Shown here piece after piece: positions 34,920-43,756 of a DNA stretch of 64,000 bases. Source of the stretch: Clostridium sp. OF09-36. GTDB taxonomy: Bacteria > Bacillota > Clostridia > Lachnospirales > Lachnospiraceae. The first letter of the stretch is position 1, and each line of letters opens with the position of its first letter. The DNA is taken from NCBI RefSeq assembly GCF_003481985.1, contig NZ_QUMD01000004.1, positions 141,823-205,822 on the forward strand, given 5' to 3'. A program made the position numbers and the translations under genes. Under the pieces are notes generated by a model. The model saw only the letters and a program-made list of their open reading frames with translations. It ran no database searches and was not told the origin of the DNA.

Positions 34920-35993
34920 ATGAAAGAAAAAAAACAATACTGCGGCCTGGACCTGCTGAAATTTGTTATGGCACTCCTGGTGGCCGCACGTCATATGATC
35001 CAGGTCTTTTATCCTGCAGAAAGCCGCTGGCGTCTGGTGATCGGCAGCTGGCTTTCGAATCTGGCTGTGCCCATCTTTTTTATCATTGCTGGTTTTTTGC
35101 TGTTCCGGAAAATTCCGGATAGCAGAAGGTGCAAAGACGCGGATGCCGGATACTCATGCAGCGGAAACAAAGCGGGTGGATGGTCGGTTGTCTGGCGTTA
35201 TGCCTGGCGCATTGTAAAGCTGTATCTGATCTGGTGCGTCATCTACTGGCCCATCGATATTTATAACTGGTATCACGGCACAGCGACGATCGCAGAGACG
35301 GTAAAGGCCTACATCCATTCCTTTTTCGTTTCCAGCACCATTGCCCAGCTCTGGTATCTTCCGGCGCTTGCGCTTGCCTGCCTGATCGTGTGGACCGGTT
35401 ACCGCGTGGGCTTAAAAATCTGGATGCTCCTGATCCTGACCGGAGCGCTGTTTGTGTTTGGCTGCATCTGTGACAACTGGTATTTTACCCAGCAGGCACC
35501 CATGAAGATCCAGGAGTTTGTCTGGTGGTATGCGCCGAAGTTTGTGACCATGCGAAATGGTCTGTTTTACGGAAGCTTTTATCTGGCTCTGGGACTCTGG
35601 TTTTCCCGGAAAACATGGCGGATGCCGCTTCTTCTGGCGCTTGCCGGAAGCCTGGTATCTCTGGCACTGATGTACAAAGAGGTTTCCACCTGCTTTAATA
35701 CGAACATGGTATTTAGTGCAGCCCCGGCCGCTTTCTTTTTGACGGAGCTTTTTATGAGAGCAGAGGGTGGATATTCCAGGTTCTTTGTGACTCTACGAAA
35801 AATGAGCGAATGGGTCTATTTTTCCCATTTCTATTTCTTTTACTTTTTCTCCTGGACCGTGAAGTGGAATCCGCTTCCGCTCACTGAGAAAAATATTGCA
35901 CTATGTGTCTTGGTACCGATGATCCTGTTCGCCTGGATCGTTTCGGTGCTTTCCGAACGGGAGCGGTTTTCCTGGCTGGGAAAATTGATCTGA
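34920..35993 (+). CDS. Membrane acyltransferase, acyltransferase 3 family
   Basis: 357 residues with about ten membrane helices. It opens with GLDLLKFVMALLVAARHMIQV, in which the His of the family's R/H motif is present, and continues AVPIFFIIAGFLLF, typical of OafA/WecH-type O-acetyltransferases that modify surface sugars or wall polymers. It starts 11 bp after the NlpC/P60 stop behind AAAAGGTG, so the two form a transcription unit and may act on the same envelope polymer (inference). A bidirectional terminator follows. Confidence 0.85.
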   Translation: MKEKKQYCGLDLLKFVMALLVAARHMIQVFYPAESRWRLVIGSWLSNLAVPIFFIIAGFLLFRKIPDSRRCKDADAGYSCSGNKAGGWSVVWRYAWRIVKLYLIWCVIYWPIDIYNWYHGTATIAETVKAYIHSFFVSSTIAQLWYLPALALACLIVWTGYRVGLKIWMLLILTGALFVFGCICDNWYFTQQAPMKIQEFVWWYAPKFVTMRNGLFYGSFYLALGLWFSRKTWRMPLLLALAGSLVSLALMYKEVSTCFNTNMVFSAAPAAFFLTELFMRAEGGYSRFFVTLRKMSEWVYFSHFYFFYFFSWTVKWNPLPLTEKNIALCVLVPMILFAWIVSVLSERERFSWLGKLI

Positions 35994-36095
35994 CAGGCTT
36001 GTTTATACATTGCAAAAACAATCGTTGACGATTGGCAGCAGAACTGCAGCCTGCATCCGCCGTCTGGCTTTATGAAAAATTACATTACAGGCAAT

Positions 36096-36137
36096 AAAAA
36101 AGGAAACGCACTCAGTTTTGGGTGCGTTTCCTTTTTT
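36096..36137. terminator. Bidirectional terminator between acyltransferase and hpf genes
   Basis: AAAAAAGGAAACGCAC...GTGCGTTTCCTTTTTT, perfect stem with A- and T-tracts on both sides, between convergent genes. Confidence 0.92.
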
Positions 36138-36169
36138 GCTGCCTTGTATGAAAGGATGATTGCTGGCTT

Positions 36170-36697
36170 TTAGAATTCCGGCTCGATCAGTCCGTAGGTC
36201 TGGCCCTTTCTCTTGTAAACAACATTGACTTCCTCGGTCTCTGCGTTTAAGAATACATAGAAGTTATGGCCTAACAGCTCCATCTGGACACAAGCTTCTT
36301 CCGGATCCATCGGTTTCATGGCGAAACGTTTGGTTTTCACGATCTGGATTTCGTCTTCCGGCTCGCTCTCTTCGCTGATGAACAGATCTGAGAATGCCTG
36401 TGCGGACTGTTTTTTGTCGATCAGTTTGTTTTTGTATTTGCGAAGCTGGCGTTCAATGATTTCTTCCACTAAATCAATGGACACGTACATATCGTTGCTG
36501 GATTCTTCTGCACGGATGATATTTCCCTTCACCGGGATGGTAACTTCGATTTTCTGTTTGTCTTTCTGTACACTGAGCGTTACGATGATTTCGGTATCCG
36601 GAAGGAAGTAACGTTCCAGTTTTCCAATCTTTTCCTCAATGGCGGCGCGAAGCCCCGGAGTCACATCAATATTTCTGCCTGTAATGGTATAACGCAT
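36170..36697 (-). CDS. hpf: Ribosome hibernation promoting factor, long form (HPF/RaiA)
   Basis: Binds the 30S decoding site in stationary phase and, through its C-terminal domain, links ribosomes into 100S dimers. 175 residues: N-terminal S30AE domain (MRYTITGRNIDVTPGLRAAI, EEKIGKLERYF) and C-terminal dimerisation domain (VKTKRFAMKPMDPEEACVQM, GHNFYVFLNAETEEVNVVYKR). RBS GAAGGAGC. Its position upstream of secA and prfB, though here on the opposite strand, echoes the yvyD-secA-prfB order of Firmicutes. Confidence 0.95.
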   Translation of the reverse strand: MRYTITGRNIDVTPGLRAAIEEKIGKLERYFLPDTEIIVTLSVQKDKQKIEVTIPVKGNIIRAEESSNDMYVSIDLVEEIIERQLRKYKNKLIDKKQSAQAFSDLFISEESEPEDEIQIVKTKRFAMKPMDPEEACVQMELLGHNFYVFLNAETEEVNVVYKRKGQTYGLIEPEF

Positions 36698-36815
36698 AAG
36701 TCATCAGCTCCTTCTTTTGAGATGTCCTAAGTATAACACATAAAATCGAAAATTTCAACTAAAAGCAGGAAATTGTTGAGACAATTATTGTGAATAAAAT
36801 ATAAAAACGAATACT

Positions 36816-37078
36816 TTATCCACAAAATAGAAATTGCATTCCTACCTTTGGAAATGTGGAAAAGTCAAGAGGTTTTCCTTCATTTTTTGGCTTAAACAGT
36901 GGATTTATGAGATATGAACAAAGAAAACACGGTTTTTTTCCATCTGGAAAGAACAGAAAAATGTGGGAAAACTTTGTGGATAATGTGGATAACTTGGTGC
37001 ATAACTCATTTTTGGCTGAAAATCAAGGAGACGGGATGTGGATGCATTTTTCGTGGATATTGTGGATAAAGTGGATAA
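36816..37078. promoter_or_regulatory. DnaA-box cluster in the hpf-secA intergenic region
   Basis: The 638-bp gap 36698-37335 has no gene but carries several matches to the DnaA box TTATCCACA: forward at 36816-36824; reverse TGTGGATAA at 36975-36983, 36984-36992 (head-to-tail, 9-bp period) and 37061-37069; and near matches CGTGGATAT 37052-37060 and AGTGGATAA 37070-37078, again in register. Further TGTGGAAAA/TGTGGGAAA variants lie at ~36855 and ~36963. The flanks are AT-rich. Tandem in-phase boxes suggest DnaA binding; the role (initiator titration, regulation, or origin-like) is open. Confidence 0.6.
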
Positions 37079-37335
37079 GTTGTGAATCGAACATGTTTTT
37101 TGTGCAACCTGACAAGTTTACCATAATTTTACACAGCCGGAAACCGCTTTTGCAGGCTGCCTGGGATCGTTTTTTATAGAGTTTCAAGGAGGAAAAGTAA
37201 GCAGAAGGTAAATTTTTTGTGAACAACAAGGGGAAAACTTGAATAAATCAGGGGAAGGTGGTACAATATCAAAGATTGACTATAATAATAGGAACGAGAC
37301 AGACGAAACAAAGAAAGTTTAGGAGAAAGAATTAT

Positions 37336-39911
37336 ATGAATCTCATAGAAAAAGTATTTGGTACCCACAGTGAGCGGGAACTGAAGATGATCTATCCGAT
37401 CGTGGACAAGATTGAGGCACTGCGCCCGACCATGCAGGCAAAGACCGATGAAGAACTGCGCGACAATACCCGTATCTTCAAGGAGCGCCTGGCAAATGGT
37501 GAGACTCTGGACGATATTCTTCCGGAGGCATTCGCTACGGTACGTGAGGCTGCAAAGCGTGTGCTGAACATGGAGCATTATCCGGTACAGCTCATTGGTG
37601 GTATCGTGCTGCATCAGGCCGTATCGCTGAGATGAGAACCGGTGAAGGTAAGACCCTGGTTTCCACCTCCCCGGCATACTTAAATGCACTGGCAGGAAAG
37701 GGCGTTCACATCGTAACGGTCAACGACTACCTGGCAAAGCGAGATGCAGAGTGGATGGGACAGGTTCACCGTTTCCTGGGCCTGACTGTCGGCGTGGTAT
37801 TAAACCCGATGACCTCTGAGGAACGTAAGGCTGCATACAACTGCGACATCACCTACGTTACCAACAACGAGCTGGGATTTGATTACCTGCGTGACAACAT
37901 GGCCATCTACAAGGACCAGATGGTACTCAGAAATCTGGACTATGCCATCATCGATGAGGTGGACTCTGTCCTGATCGATGAAGCAAGAACCCCGCTGATC
38001 ATTTCCGGTCAGAGCGGCAAGTCCACCAAGCTCTACGAGGTCTGCGACGTGCTGGCTCACCAGCTGGTACGCGGCGAGGCATCCGGCGAGTTCACCAAGA
38101 TGAATGCGATCATGGGTGAGGACATTGAGGAGACCGGTGACTTCGTAGTAAACGAAAAAGATAAGGTTGTAAACTTAACCGAAGAGGGTGTCAAGAAGGT
38201 AGAGCAGTTCTTCCATATTGAGAACCTGGCAGATCCGGAAAACCTGGAGATCCAGCACAATATCATTCTTGCCCTGCGCGCGAATTACTTAATGTTCCGC
38301 GATAAGGACTACGTGGTAAAAGATGACGAGATACTCATTGTCGATGAGTTTACCGGACGTATCATGCCGGGCCGCCGTTATTCCGATGGCCTGCACCAGG
38401 CAATCGAGGCGAAGGAGCATGTCAATGTACGCCGCGAGAGCAAGACTCTGGCAACTATCACTTTCCAGAACTTCTTCAATAAGTTCCGCAAGAAAGCAGG
38501 TATGACCGGTACTGCGCTGACCGAGGAGAAGGAGTTCCGTAATACGTACGGCATGGATGCGATCGCAATCCCGACCAACCGTCCGGTTGCGCGTATCGAC
38601 CACGAGGATGCTGTATACAAGACGAAAAAAGAAAAATTTGAGGCAGTTGTCAACGATGTAGTGGCTTCCCACGAGAAGGGACAGCCGGTGCTGGTTGGTA
38701 CCATCACCATCGAGACTTCCGAACTTCTCAGCAAGATGCTGACCAAGCGCGGCATCCAGCATAAAGTCCTGAACGCGAAGTTCCATGAACTCGAGGCTGA
38801 GATCGTGGCAGATGCAGGTATCCACGGTGCCGTTACCATCGCGACCAACATGGCTGGTCGTGGTACCGATATCAAGCTGGATGATGAGGCAAAGGCAGCA
38901 GGCGGCTTAAAGGTCATTGGTACCGAGCGTCATGAATCCCGCCGTATCGACAACCAGCTGCGTGGCCGTTCCGGACGTCAGGGTGACCCGGGTGAGTCCC
39001 GCTTCTACATTTCCCTTGAGGACGATCTGATGCGTCTGTTCGGTTCTGAGCGCCTTATGGCTATGTTTGAGGCTCTGGGCGTTCCGGAGGGTGAGCAGAT
39101 CGAGCACAAGATGCTTTCCAGCGCGATCGAGAAAGCACAGATGAAGATCGAGAACAACAACTACGGTATCCGTGAGAACCTCTTAAAATATGATGAGGTT
39201 AACAACGAGCAGCGTGAGATCATCTACGCAGAGCGCCGCAAGGTTCTGGATGGCGACAACATGCGTGACCTGATCTTAAAGATGATCACCGACATTGTCG
39301 AGAATTCCGTAGACCTGTCCATCTCCGATGACCAGGCATCCTCTGACTGGGATTTGAATGAATTAAACAGCCTTCTGCTTCCGATCATTCCGCTTGAGAC
39401 CATCACCGCAGAGAATCATCCGGTGACCAAGAAGAATGAATTAAAGCACATGCTGAAAGAAGAGGCGATCAAGCTTTACGAGGCGAAAGAGGCTGAGTTC
39501 CAGGAGGCAGAGCAGATCCGTGAACTGGAGCGCGTAGTCCTTCTGAAAGTCATCGATAACAAGTGGATGAGCCACATCGACGATATGGATCAGCTGCGCC
39601 AGGGTATCGGCCTGCAGGCTTACGGCCAGAGAGATCCGGTTGTTGAGTATAAGATGAGCGCTTACGAGATGTTCGAGGCAATGACTGCAGCCATCACCGA
39701 GGAGACCGTCCGCATCCTGTTCCACATCCGTGTTGAGCAGAAGATTGAGCGTGAGCCGGCAGCAAAGGTAACCGGAACCAACCGTGACGATTCTGCACCG
39801 CGTGCACCGAAGGTACGTCAGGTACAGAAAATCTACCCGAACGATCCATGCCCGTGCGGAAGCGGCAAGAAGTTCAAACAGTGTCATGGCCGTGATCTGA
39901 TGCCGAGATAG
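37336..39911 (+). CDS. secA: Protein translocase ATPase SecA, one frameshift
   Basis: Motor ATPase of the Sec pathway, 858 residues when repaired. Start ATG 37336 (MNLIEKVFGTHSERELKMIY) after AGGAGAAAG. The frame breaks near 37616 (CATCAGGCCG for CATCAGGGCCG); restored reading gives LHQGRIAEMRTGEGKTLVST, the Walker A region. Walker B YAIIDEVDSVLIDEARTPLI, the DEAD motor motifs and RGTDIKL/QLRGRSGRQGDPG are intact. The C-terminus ends in the SEC-C zinc motif NDPCPCGSGKKFKQCHG that contacts SecB and phospholipid. Essential gene, so the break is almost certainly a sequence error. Confidence 0.95.
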
Positions 39912-39986
39912 CAGAAAATGAGATGTAACTGCATGTCCTAAACCGTTGCAGGAAGATTGCAAGTTATTGTGATACAGCAAAGTTTT

Positions 39987-40025
39987 ATGACCGGCGGATT
40001 TCCCTTTTTGGAATGCGCCGGTCAT
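39987..40025 (+). terminator. Hairpin between secA and prfB
   Basis: Perfect ATGACCGGCG / CGCCGGTCAT stem around a T-rich loop, without a clear T-run after it. May be a weak terminator or a processing/stability element. Confidence 0.45.
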
Positions 40026-40060
40026 TGCAAAAATATATAAATATGAAAGAAGGTGACACA

Positions 40061-41197
40061 ATGGTAGAATTAGATCAGTTCAAGTACACATTATCGACCT
40101 TTGAAAAACCATTAGTGGAAGTGAGGGATTCACTTTGACCTGGATAACAAGGTCAGACGAATCGATGAATTAGATAAATCCATGGAGGAGCCGGGGTTCT
40201 GGGACGACGCGGACCGCGCCACCAAGCTGGTGCAGGAGGCGAAGAATTTAAAGGATACCGTAGAGCTCTACCGTGGTCTGGAACAGCAGTATGAAGACAT
40301 CCAGGTGATGATCGAGATGGGCTACGAGGAGGAGGACCCTTCCCTGATCCCGGAGATCCAGGAAATGTTGGATGAGTTCCAGCGCAATCTGGAAAAACTC
40401 CGTATGGAGACATTGCTGTCAGGGGAATACGACAAATACAATGCCATTCTGCGCCTGAATGCAGGTGCGGGCGGAACGGAGTCCTGTGACTGGTGCAGTA
40501 TGCTGTACCGGATGTACTGCCGCTGGGCAGACAAGATGGGGTATAAAACCGAGGTCCTGGATTATCTGGACGGCGATGAAGCGGGCATTAAGTCTGTGAC
40601 CATCCAGATCAACGGCGAGAACGCGTTGGATACCTGAAATCCGAGCGCGGTGTACACCGCCTGGTACGCATTTCCCCGTTCAATGCAGCAGGAAAGCGCC
40701 AGACCTCATTCGTATCCTGTGATGTCATGCCGGATATTGAAGAGGATCTGGATGTCGAGATCAATCCGGACGATCTGCGGATCGATACCTACCGGTCCAG
40801 TGGTGCCGGCGGACAGCACATCAACAAGACTTCTTCTGCCATCCGTATCACCCATATTCCGACCGGAATCGTGGTACAGTGCCAGAATGAGCGTTCCCAG
40901 TTCCAGAATAAGGACAAAGCCATGCAGATGTTAAAGGCAAAGCTGTATATGCTCAAGCAGCAGGAAAACGCAGAGAAGCTTTCCGATATCCGCGGCGATG
41001 TCAAAGAGATCGGCTGGGGCAACCAGATCCGTTCTTATGTCCTTCAGCCATATACCATGGTCAAGGACCTGCGTACCGGGGAAGAAACCGGAAACGTGGC
41101 CAATGTCCTGGATGGCGGACTGGACCCGTTCATCAGCGCCTACCTGCGCTGGCTGAGCCTGGGCTGCCCGGACCGCAAGGCATCTGCGGACGACTAA
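40061..41197 (+). CDS. prfB: Peptide chain release factor 2 with programmed +1 frameshift (plus one extra indel)
   Basis: Terminates translation at UGA and UAA. The first 25 codons (from ATG 40061) end at CTT followed by in-frame TGA (40136-40138). Shifting +1 at CTT-TGAC continues LDLDNKVRRIDELDKSMEEP, the standard autoregulatory frameshift. A second break near 40628 (GCGTTGGATAC for GCGTTTGGATAC, giving ENAFGYLKSERGVHRLV) is not programmed and is probably a missing T. The catalytic GGQ motif lies in SGAGGQHINKTSS, followed by IPTGIVVQCQNERSQFQNK. About 378 residues overall. RBS AAGGTGA. Confidence 0.95.
40123..40138 (+). promoter_or_regulatory. Programmed +1 frameshift site of prfB
   Basis: Internal Shine-Dalgarno-like GAGGG (40123-40127), then slippery CTT and stop TGA followed by C (40133-40139). 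Low RF2 slows termination at the UGA and lets the ribosome slip +1. The spacing from GAGGG to CTT (5 nt) is slightly longer than the 3 nt of the E. coli site. Confidence 0.9.
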
Positions 41198-41283
41198 GCG
41201 TTTCGGTTTACAGGCAGGGATTTTTAGTTCAGAAAATTCCGTTGCTGGGCACGCGTGCGTGAACAGTAACGATCAAAACGGGA

Positions 41284-41327
41284 AAGCAGAGTGTATGCGA
41301 GAAAATGCTTGCACTCTGCTTTTTTTT
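41284..41327 (+). terminator. Rho-independent terminator after prfB
   Basis: AAGCAGAGTG...CACTCTGCTT stem with eight Ts. Confidence 0.9.
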
Positions 41328-41354
41328 GTGCTAATATCTTCCTCATGAGCACAA

Positions 41355-41375
41355 ATGTTCATAGTAGACGAACAT
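41355..41375 (+). promoter_or_regulatory. Small palindrome upstream of the ACT gene
   Basis: ATGTTC-9 nt-GAACAT, 25 bp before the ACT-domain start codon. Looks like an operator half-site pair but the regulator is unknown; it is not a LexA box, since the arms are in reverse order. Confidence 0.35.
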
Positions 41376-41399
41376 AGAGAGTGTGCAGGAGGATTTGTT

Positions 41400-41846
41400 A
41401 TGCCAGAAGAGAAAAGCAAATATTTTGTGGTAAAACAGAAGGCAGTACCGGAGGTATTGCTGAAAGTGGTGGAAGCCAAGAAGCTTCTGGAGTCCGAGCG
41501 TGTGTTAACCGTGCAGGAGGCAACAGAGCGGGTAGGCATCAGCCGCAGTTCTTTTTACAAATACAAAGAAGATATTTTTCCGTTTTATGATAATACCAAA
41601 GGCAAGACTGTAACCTTCGTGGTGCAGATGGACGATGAACAGGGACTGCTTTCGGACCTGCTTCATATCGTAGCAGTTTATAAAGCAAACATCCTGACGA
41701 TCCATCAGAGTATTCCGGTAAACGGAGTAGCGACGTTAACCTTGTCTGTGGAGGTAAAAGACAATACCGGCAATGTTTCCAAGATGGTGGAAGAAATCGA
41801 AGAGCAGGATGGAATTCACTATGTGAAGATTCTTGCGAGAGAATAA
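41400..41846 (+). CDS. ACT domain-containing protein (PheB / UPF0735 family)
   Basis: 148 residues. N-terminal helix-turn-helix-like segment (LTVQEATERVGISRSSFYKYKED) followed by an ACT domain (TVTFVVQMDDEQGLLSDLLHIVAVYKANI-type). The UPF0735/PheB family is thought to sense an amino acid and regulate. It sits 35 bp upstream of homoserine dehydrogenase in the same direction, an arrangement common in Clostridia that suggests control of the threonine/methionine branch (inference). Start ATG 41400 after GCAGGAGG; the longer in-frame start at 41355 lacks a site. Confidence 0.88.
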   Translation: MPEEKSKYFVVKQKAVPEVLLKVVEAKKLLESERVLTVQEATERVGISRSSFYKYKEDIFPFYDNTKGKTVTFVVQMDDEQGLLSDLLHIVAVYKANILTIHQSIPVNGVATLTLSVEVKDNTGNVSKMVEEIEEQDGIHYVKILARE

Positions 41847-41881
41847 GTTTATCAAACAAAGAGAAAAGTGAGGACAGAGCA

Positions 41882-43108
41882 ATGGTACAGGTAGCAATCA
41901 TGGGATATGGCACAATTGGTTCCGGAGTGGCAGAAATTTTAGATCAGAACGCTGATCAGATCAAAAAAGGCTGCGGACAGGATGTAGCACTGAAATATGT
42001 CCTGGATTTAAGAGATTTCCCGGGAAGTCCGGTAGAAGATAAGATTGTGCATGATTTTCAGGTGATCGAGCAGGACCCGGAGGTCAGTGTGGTAGTAGAG
42101 ACCATGGGTGGATTAAATCCGGCATACCCGTTTGTAAAGGCAAGCCTTTTGGCTGGCAAGCATGTCGTAACCTCCAATAAGGCACTGGTGGCAGCACACG
42201 GAACCGAGCTTCTTGCCATTGCAAAAGAAAAGAATGTAAATTTCTTCTTTGAGGCAAGTGTCGGCGGCGGCATCCCGATCATCCGTCCGCTGTACCGCTG
42301 CTTAAAGGGCGAGAAGATCGTAGAGATCACCGGTATCTTAAACGGTACCACCAACTATATCCTGAGCAAGATGGACAAAGAGGGCGCATCCTTTGAGACA
42401 GTCTTAAAAGAGGCCCAGGCGCTTGGTTATGCAGAGCGCAACCCAGAGGCAGACGTAGAAGGCTACGATACCTGCCGTAAGATCGCGATCCTCACAGCGA
42501 TGGCAACAGGAAAAGAAGTAAACTACGAGGACATCAGCACAGAAGGTATTACCAAAATCACAGATGTGGACTTTAAGTATGCAGACAAGCTTGGAACCTC
42601 TGTAAAGTTGTTTGGTACCAGCCGCATGGACGGAGAAGAGGTTCATGCCTGGGTAGCACCGGTCATGATCGGAAAAGACCACCCGCTGTATGCCGTGAAT
42701 GATGTATTCAACGGGATCATGGTAAAAGGAAATATGCTTGGAACTTCCATGTTCTACGGAAGCGGTGCCGGCAAACTGCCAACCGCCAGTGCAGTTATCG
42801 CAGACATTATGGAAGCAGTCGAGAACGCAGACCATCATGTAGTGCTTGGCTGGAGCAGCGAGCGCCTCGCGATTGCAGACCAGAAAACCTCTGTACATCG
42901 TTATTTTGTACGCGTAGAGGGAACTGGAGAAGAACTCGAGAAAGCTGCCGCTTCAACATTTGGAAATGCAGAAGTCGTAAAGTTGGACAGCTTAAGCGAC
43001 GAGTTTGCACTCCTGACTGGTGAGATGAGTGAAGCAGCATATGCAGACTGTGCTGCAGCGCTGGAAAAGACCGCGAAGATCCGCCAGAGAATCCGGGCAG
43101 AGTTTTAA
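41882..43108 (+). CDS. hom: Homoserine dehydrogenase
   Basis: Reduces aspartate semialdehyde to homoserine, precursor of threonine and methionine. 408 residues: NAD(P) Rossmann site MGYGTIGSGVAEIL, substrate domain with the signature GILNGTTNYILSKM and EAQALGYAERNPEADVEGYD, and a C-terminal ACT-like region (~330-408) probably giving threonine feedback. The start ATG 41882 has GAGGAC upstream. Likely cotranscribed with the ACT protein before it; a strong hairpin follows. Confidence 0.96.
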   Translation: MVQVAIMGYGTIGSGVAEILDQNADQIKKGCGQDVALKYVLDLRDFPGSPVEDKIVHDFQVIEQDPEVSVVVETMGGLNPAYPFVKASLLAGKHVVTSNKALVAAHGTELLAIAKEKNVNFFFEASVGGGIPIIRPLYRCLKGEKIVEITGILNGTTNYILSKMDKEGASFETVLKEAQALGYAERNPEADVEGYDTCRKIAILTAMATGKEVNYEDISTEGITKITDVDFKYADKLGTSVKLFGTSRMDGEEVHAWVAPVMIGKDHPLYAVNDVFNGIMVKGNMLGTSMFYGSGAGKLPTASAVIADIMEAVENADHHVVLGWSSERLAIADQKTSVHRYFVRVEGTGEELEKAAASTFGNAEVVKLDSLSDEFALLTGEMSEAAYADCAAALEKTAKIRQRIRAEF

Positions 43109-43135
43109 AAAATAATAATTTGGGCGTAAAAGAAT

Positions 43136-43172
43136 GGACCGTGGAAGCTGCCGAAGGCAGCTTCCACGGTCC
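43136..43172. terminator. Long perfect hairpin after hom
   Basis: 17-bp perfect stem GGACCGTGGAAGCTGCC / GGCAGCTTCCACGGTCC with GAA loop, between convergent genes. There is no T-run, so it may be an intrinsic terminator of unusual form or an mRNA 3'-end stabiliser. Confidence 0.6.
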
Positions 43173-43192
43173 TCATACGTTAAAAATATGGT

Positions 43193-43543
43193 TTACTGTG
43201 CCGCAGGTGCTACACTGTTTAGAATTTCCTGCGCCTGGTGGTAGACCTGGCGGATGAGTTCAGAGTTGGCTGGGTCTTGAGCGACATTGTAGACCAGCAT
43301 ATACTGGAAAAAAATAAAGAAGCTCAGGAAAATGCAGAAGATTCCGATGACGAATCCTGCAATTCCGGTTCCGGTAAAACGGCGGCCTCTCCGGGAGAGC
43401 CATGCAGTCAGGGCAGCAGAAGCACCAAAGATGATCTGGACTGGTGGGTAAAACCAGCTTATAATCCCGGAAATACCCAGCAAAAGGCTGGCCAGGGCGA
43501 GTCTATTAGGGGCGGGGCGCTTGGCTCCGGTATTCTGTTCCAT
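43193..43543 (-). CDS. DUF4190 domain membrane protein
   Basis: 116 residues. A Pro/Arg-rich N-terminus followed by two to three membrane helices (LALASLLLGISGIISWF, the FTGTGIAGFVIGIFCIFLSF segment) in the LGI-x-GI...G-x-A-GF pattern of DUF4190. Function unknown. Start ATG at 43543 behind GGAGGAA; the longer frame to 43588 is unsupported. Convergent with hom. Confidence 0.75.
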   Translation of the reverse strand: MEQNTGAKRPAPNRLALASLLLGISGIISWFYPPVQIIFGASAALTAWLSRRGRRFTGTGIAGFVIGIFCIFLSFFIFFQYMLVYNVAQDPANSELIRQVYHQAQEILNSVAPAAQ

Positions 43544-43756
43544 GTAAAATTCCTCCGTAAGTATAGATAAAAATACAACTATTCCCAATCATAACACGAA
43601 AAGAAAAAAGCCTCAAGGTGGAATTGCGGACGAACGACTTGCGAACGACTTGCTTATCGATTATAATGAGGGGTACAGTTTGCAGCGGTTCCCAGGCAAA
43701 GTCAAAGTCTGCGTGAACAGCTGTTACAGTTTGAAAACAAAGGAGCTTTACATTAG

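Noticed and set aside
36698..37335. Chromosomal replication origin
   Set aside because: DnaA boxes are clustered, but dnaA, dnaN and rpmH are absent and no clear unwinding element could be demonstrated; kept only as a DnaA-box cluster.
41220..41275. Third copy of the MITE (GTTGCTG...GAACAGTAAC)
   Set aside because: Only a few terminal bases resemble the element; the interior and target duplication are absent.
41355..41375. LexA/SOS box before the ACT gene
   Set aside because: The arms are in the order TGTTC...GAACA, the reverse of the Firmicute SOS box, and the spacing is wrong.
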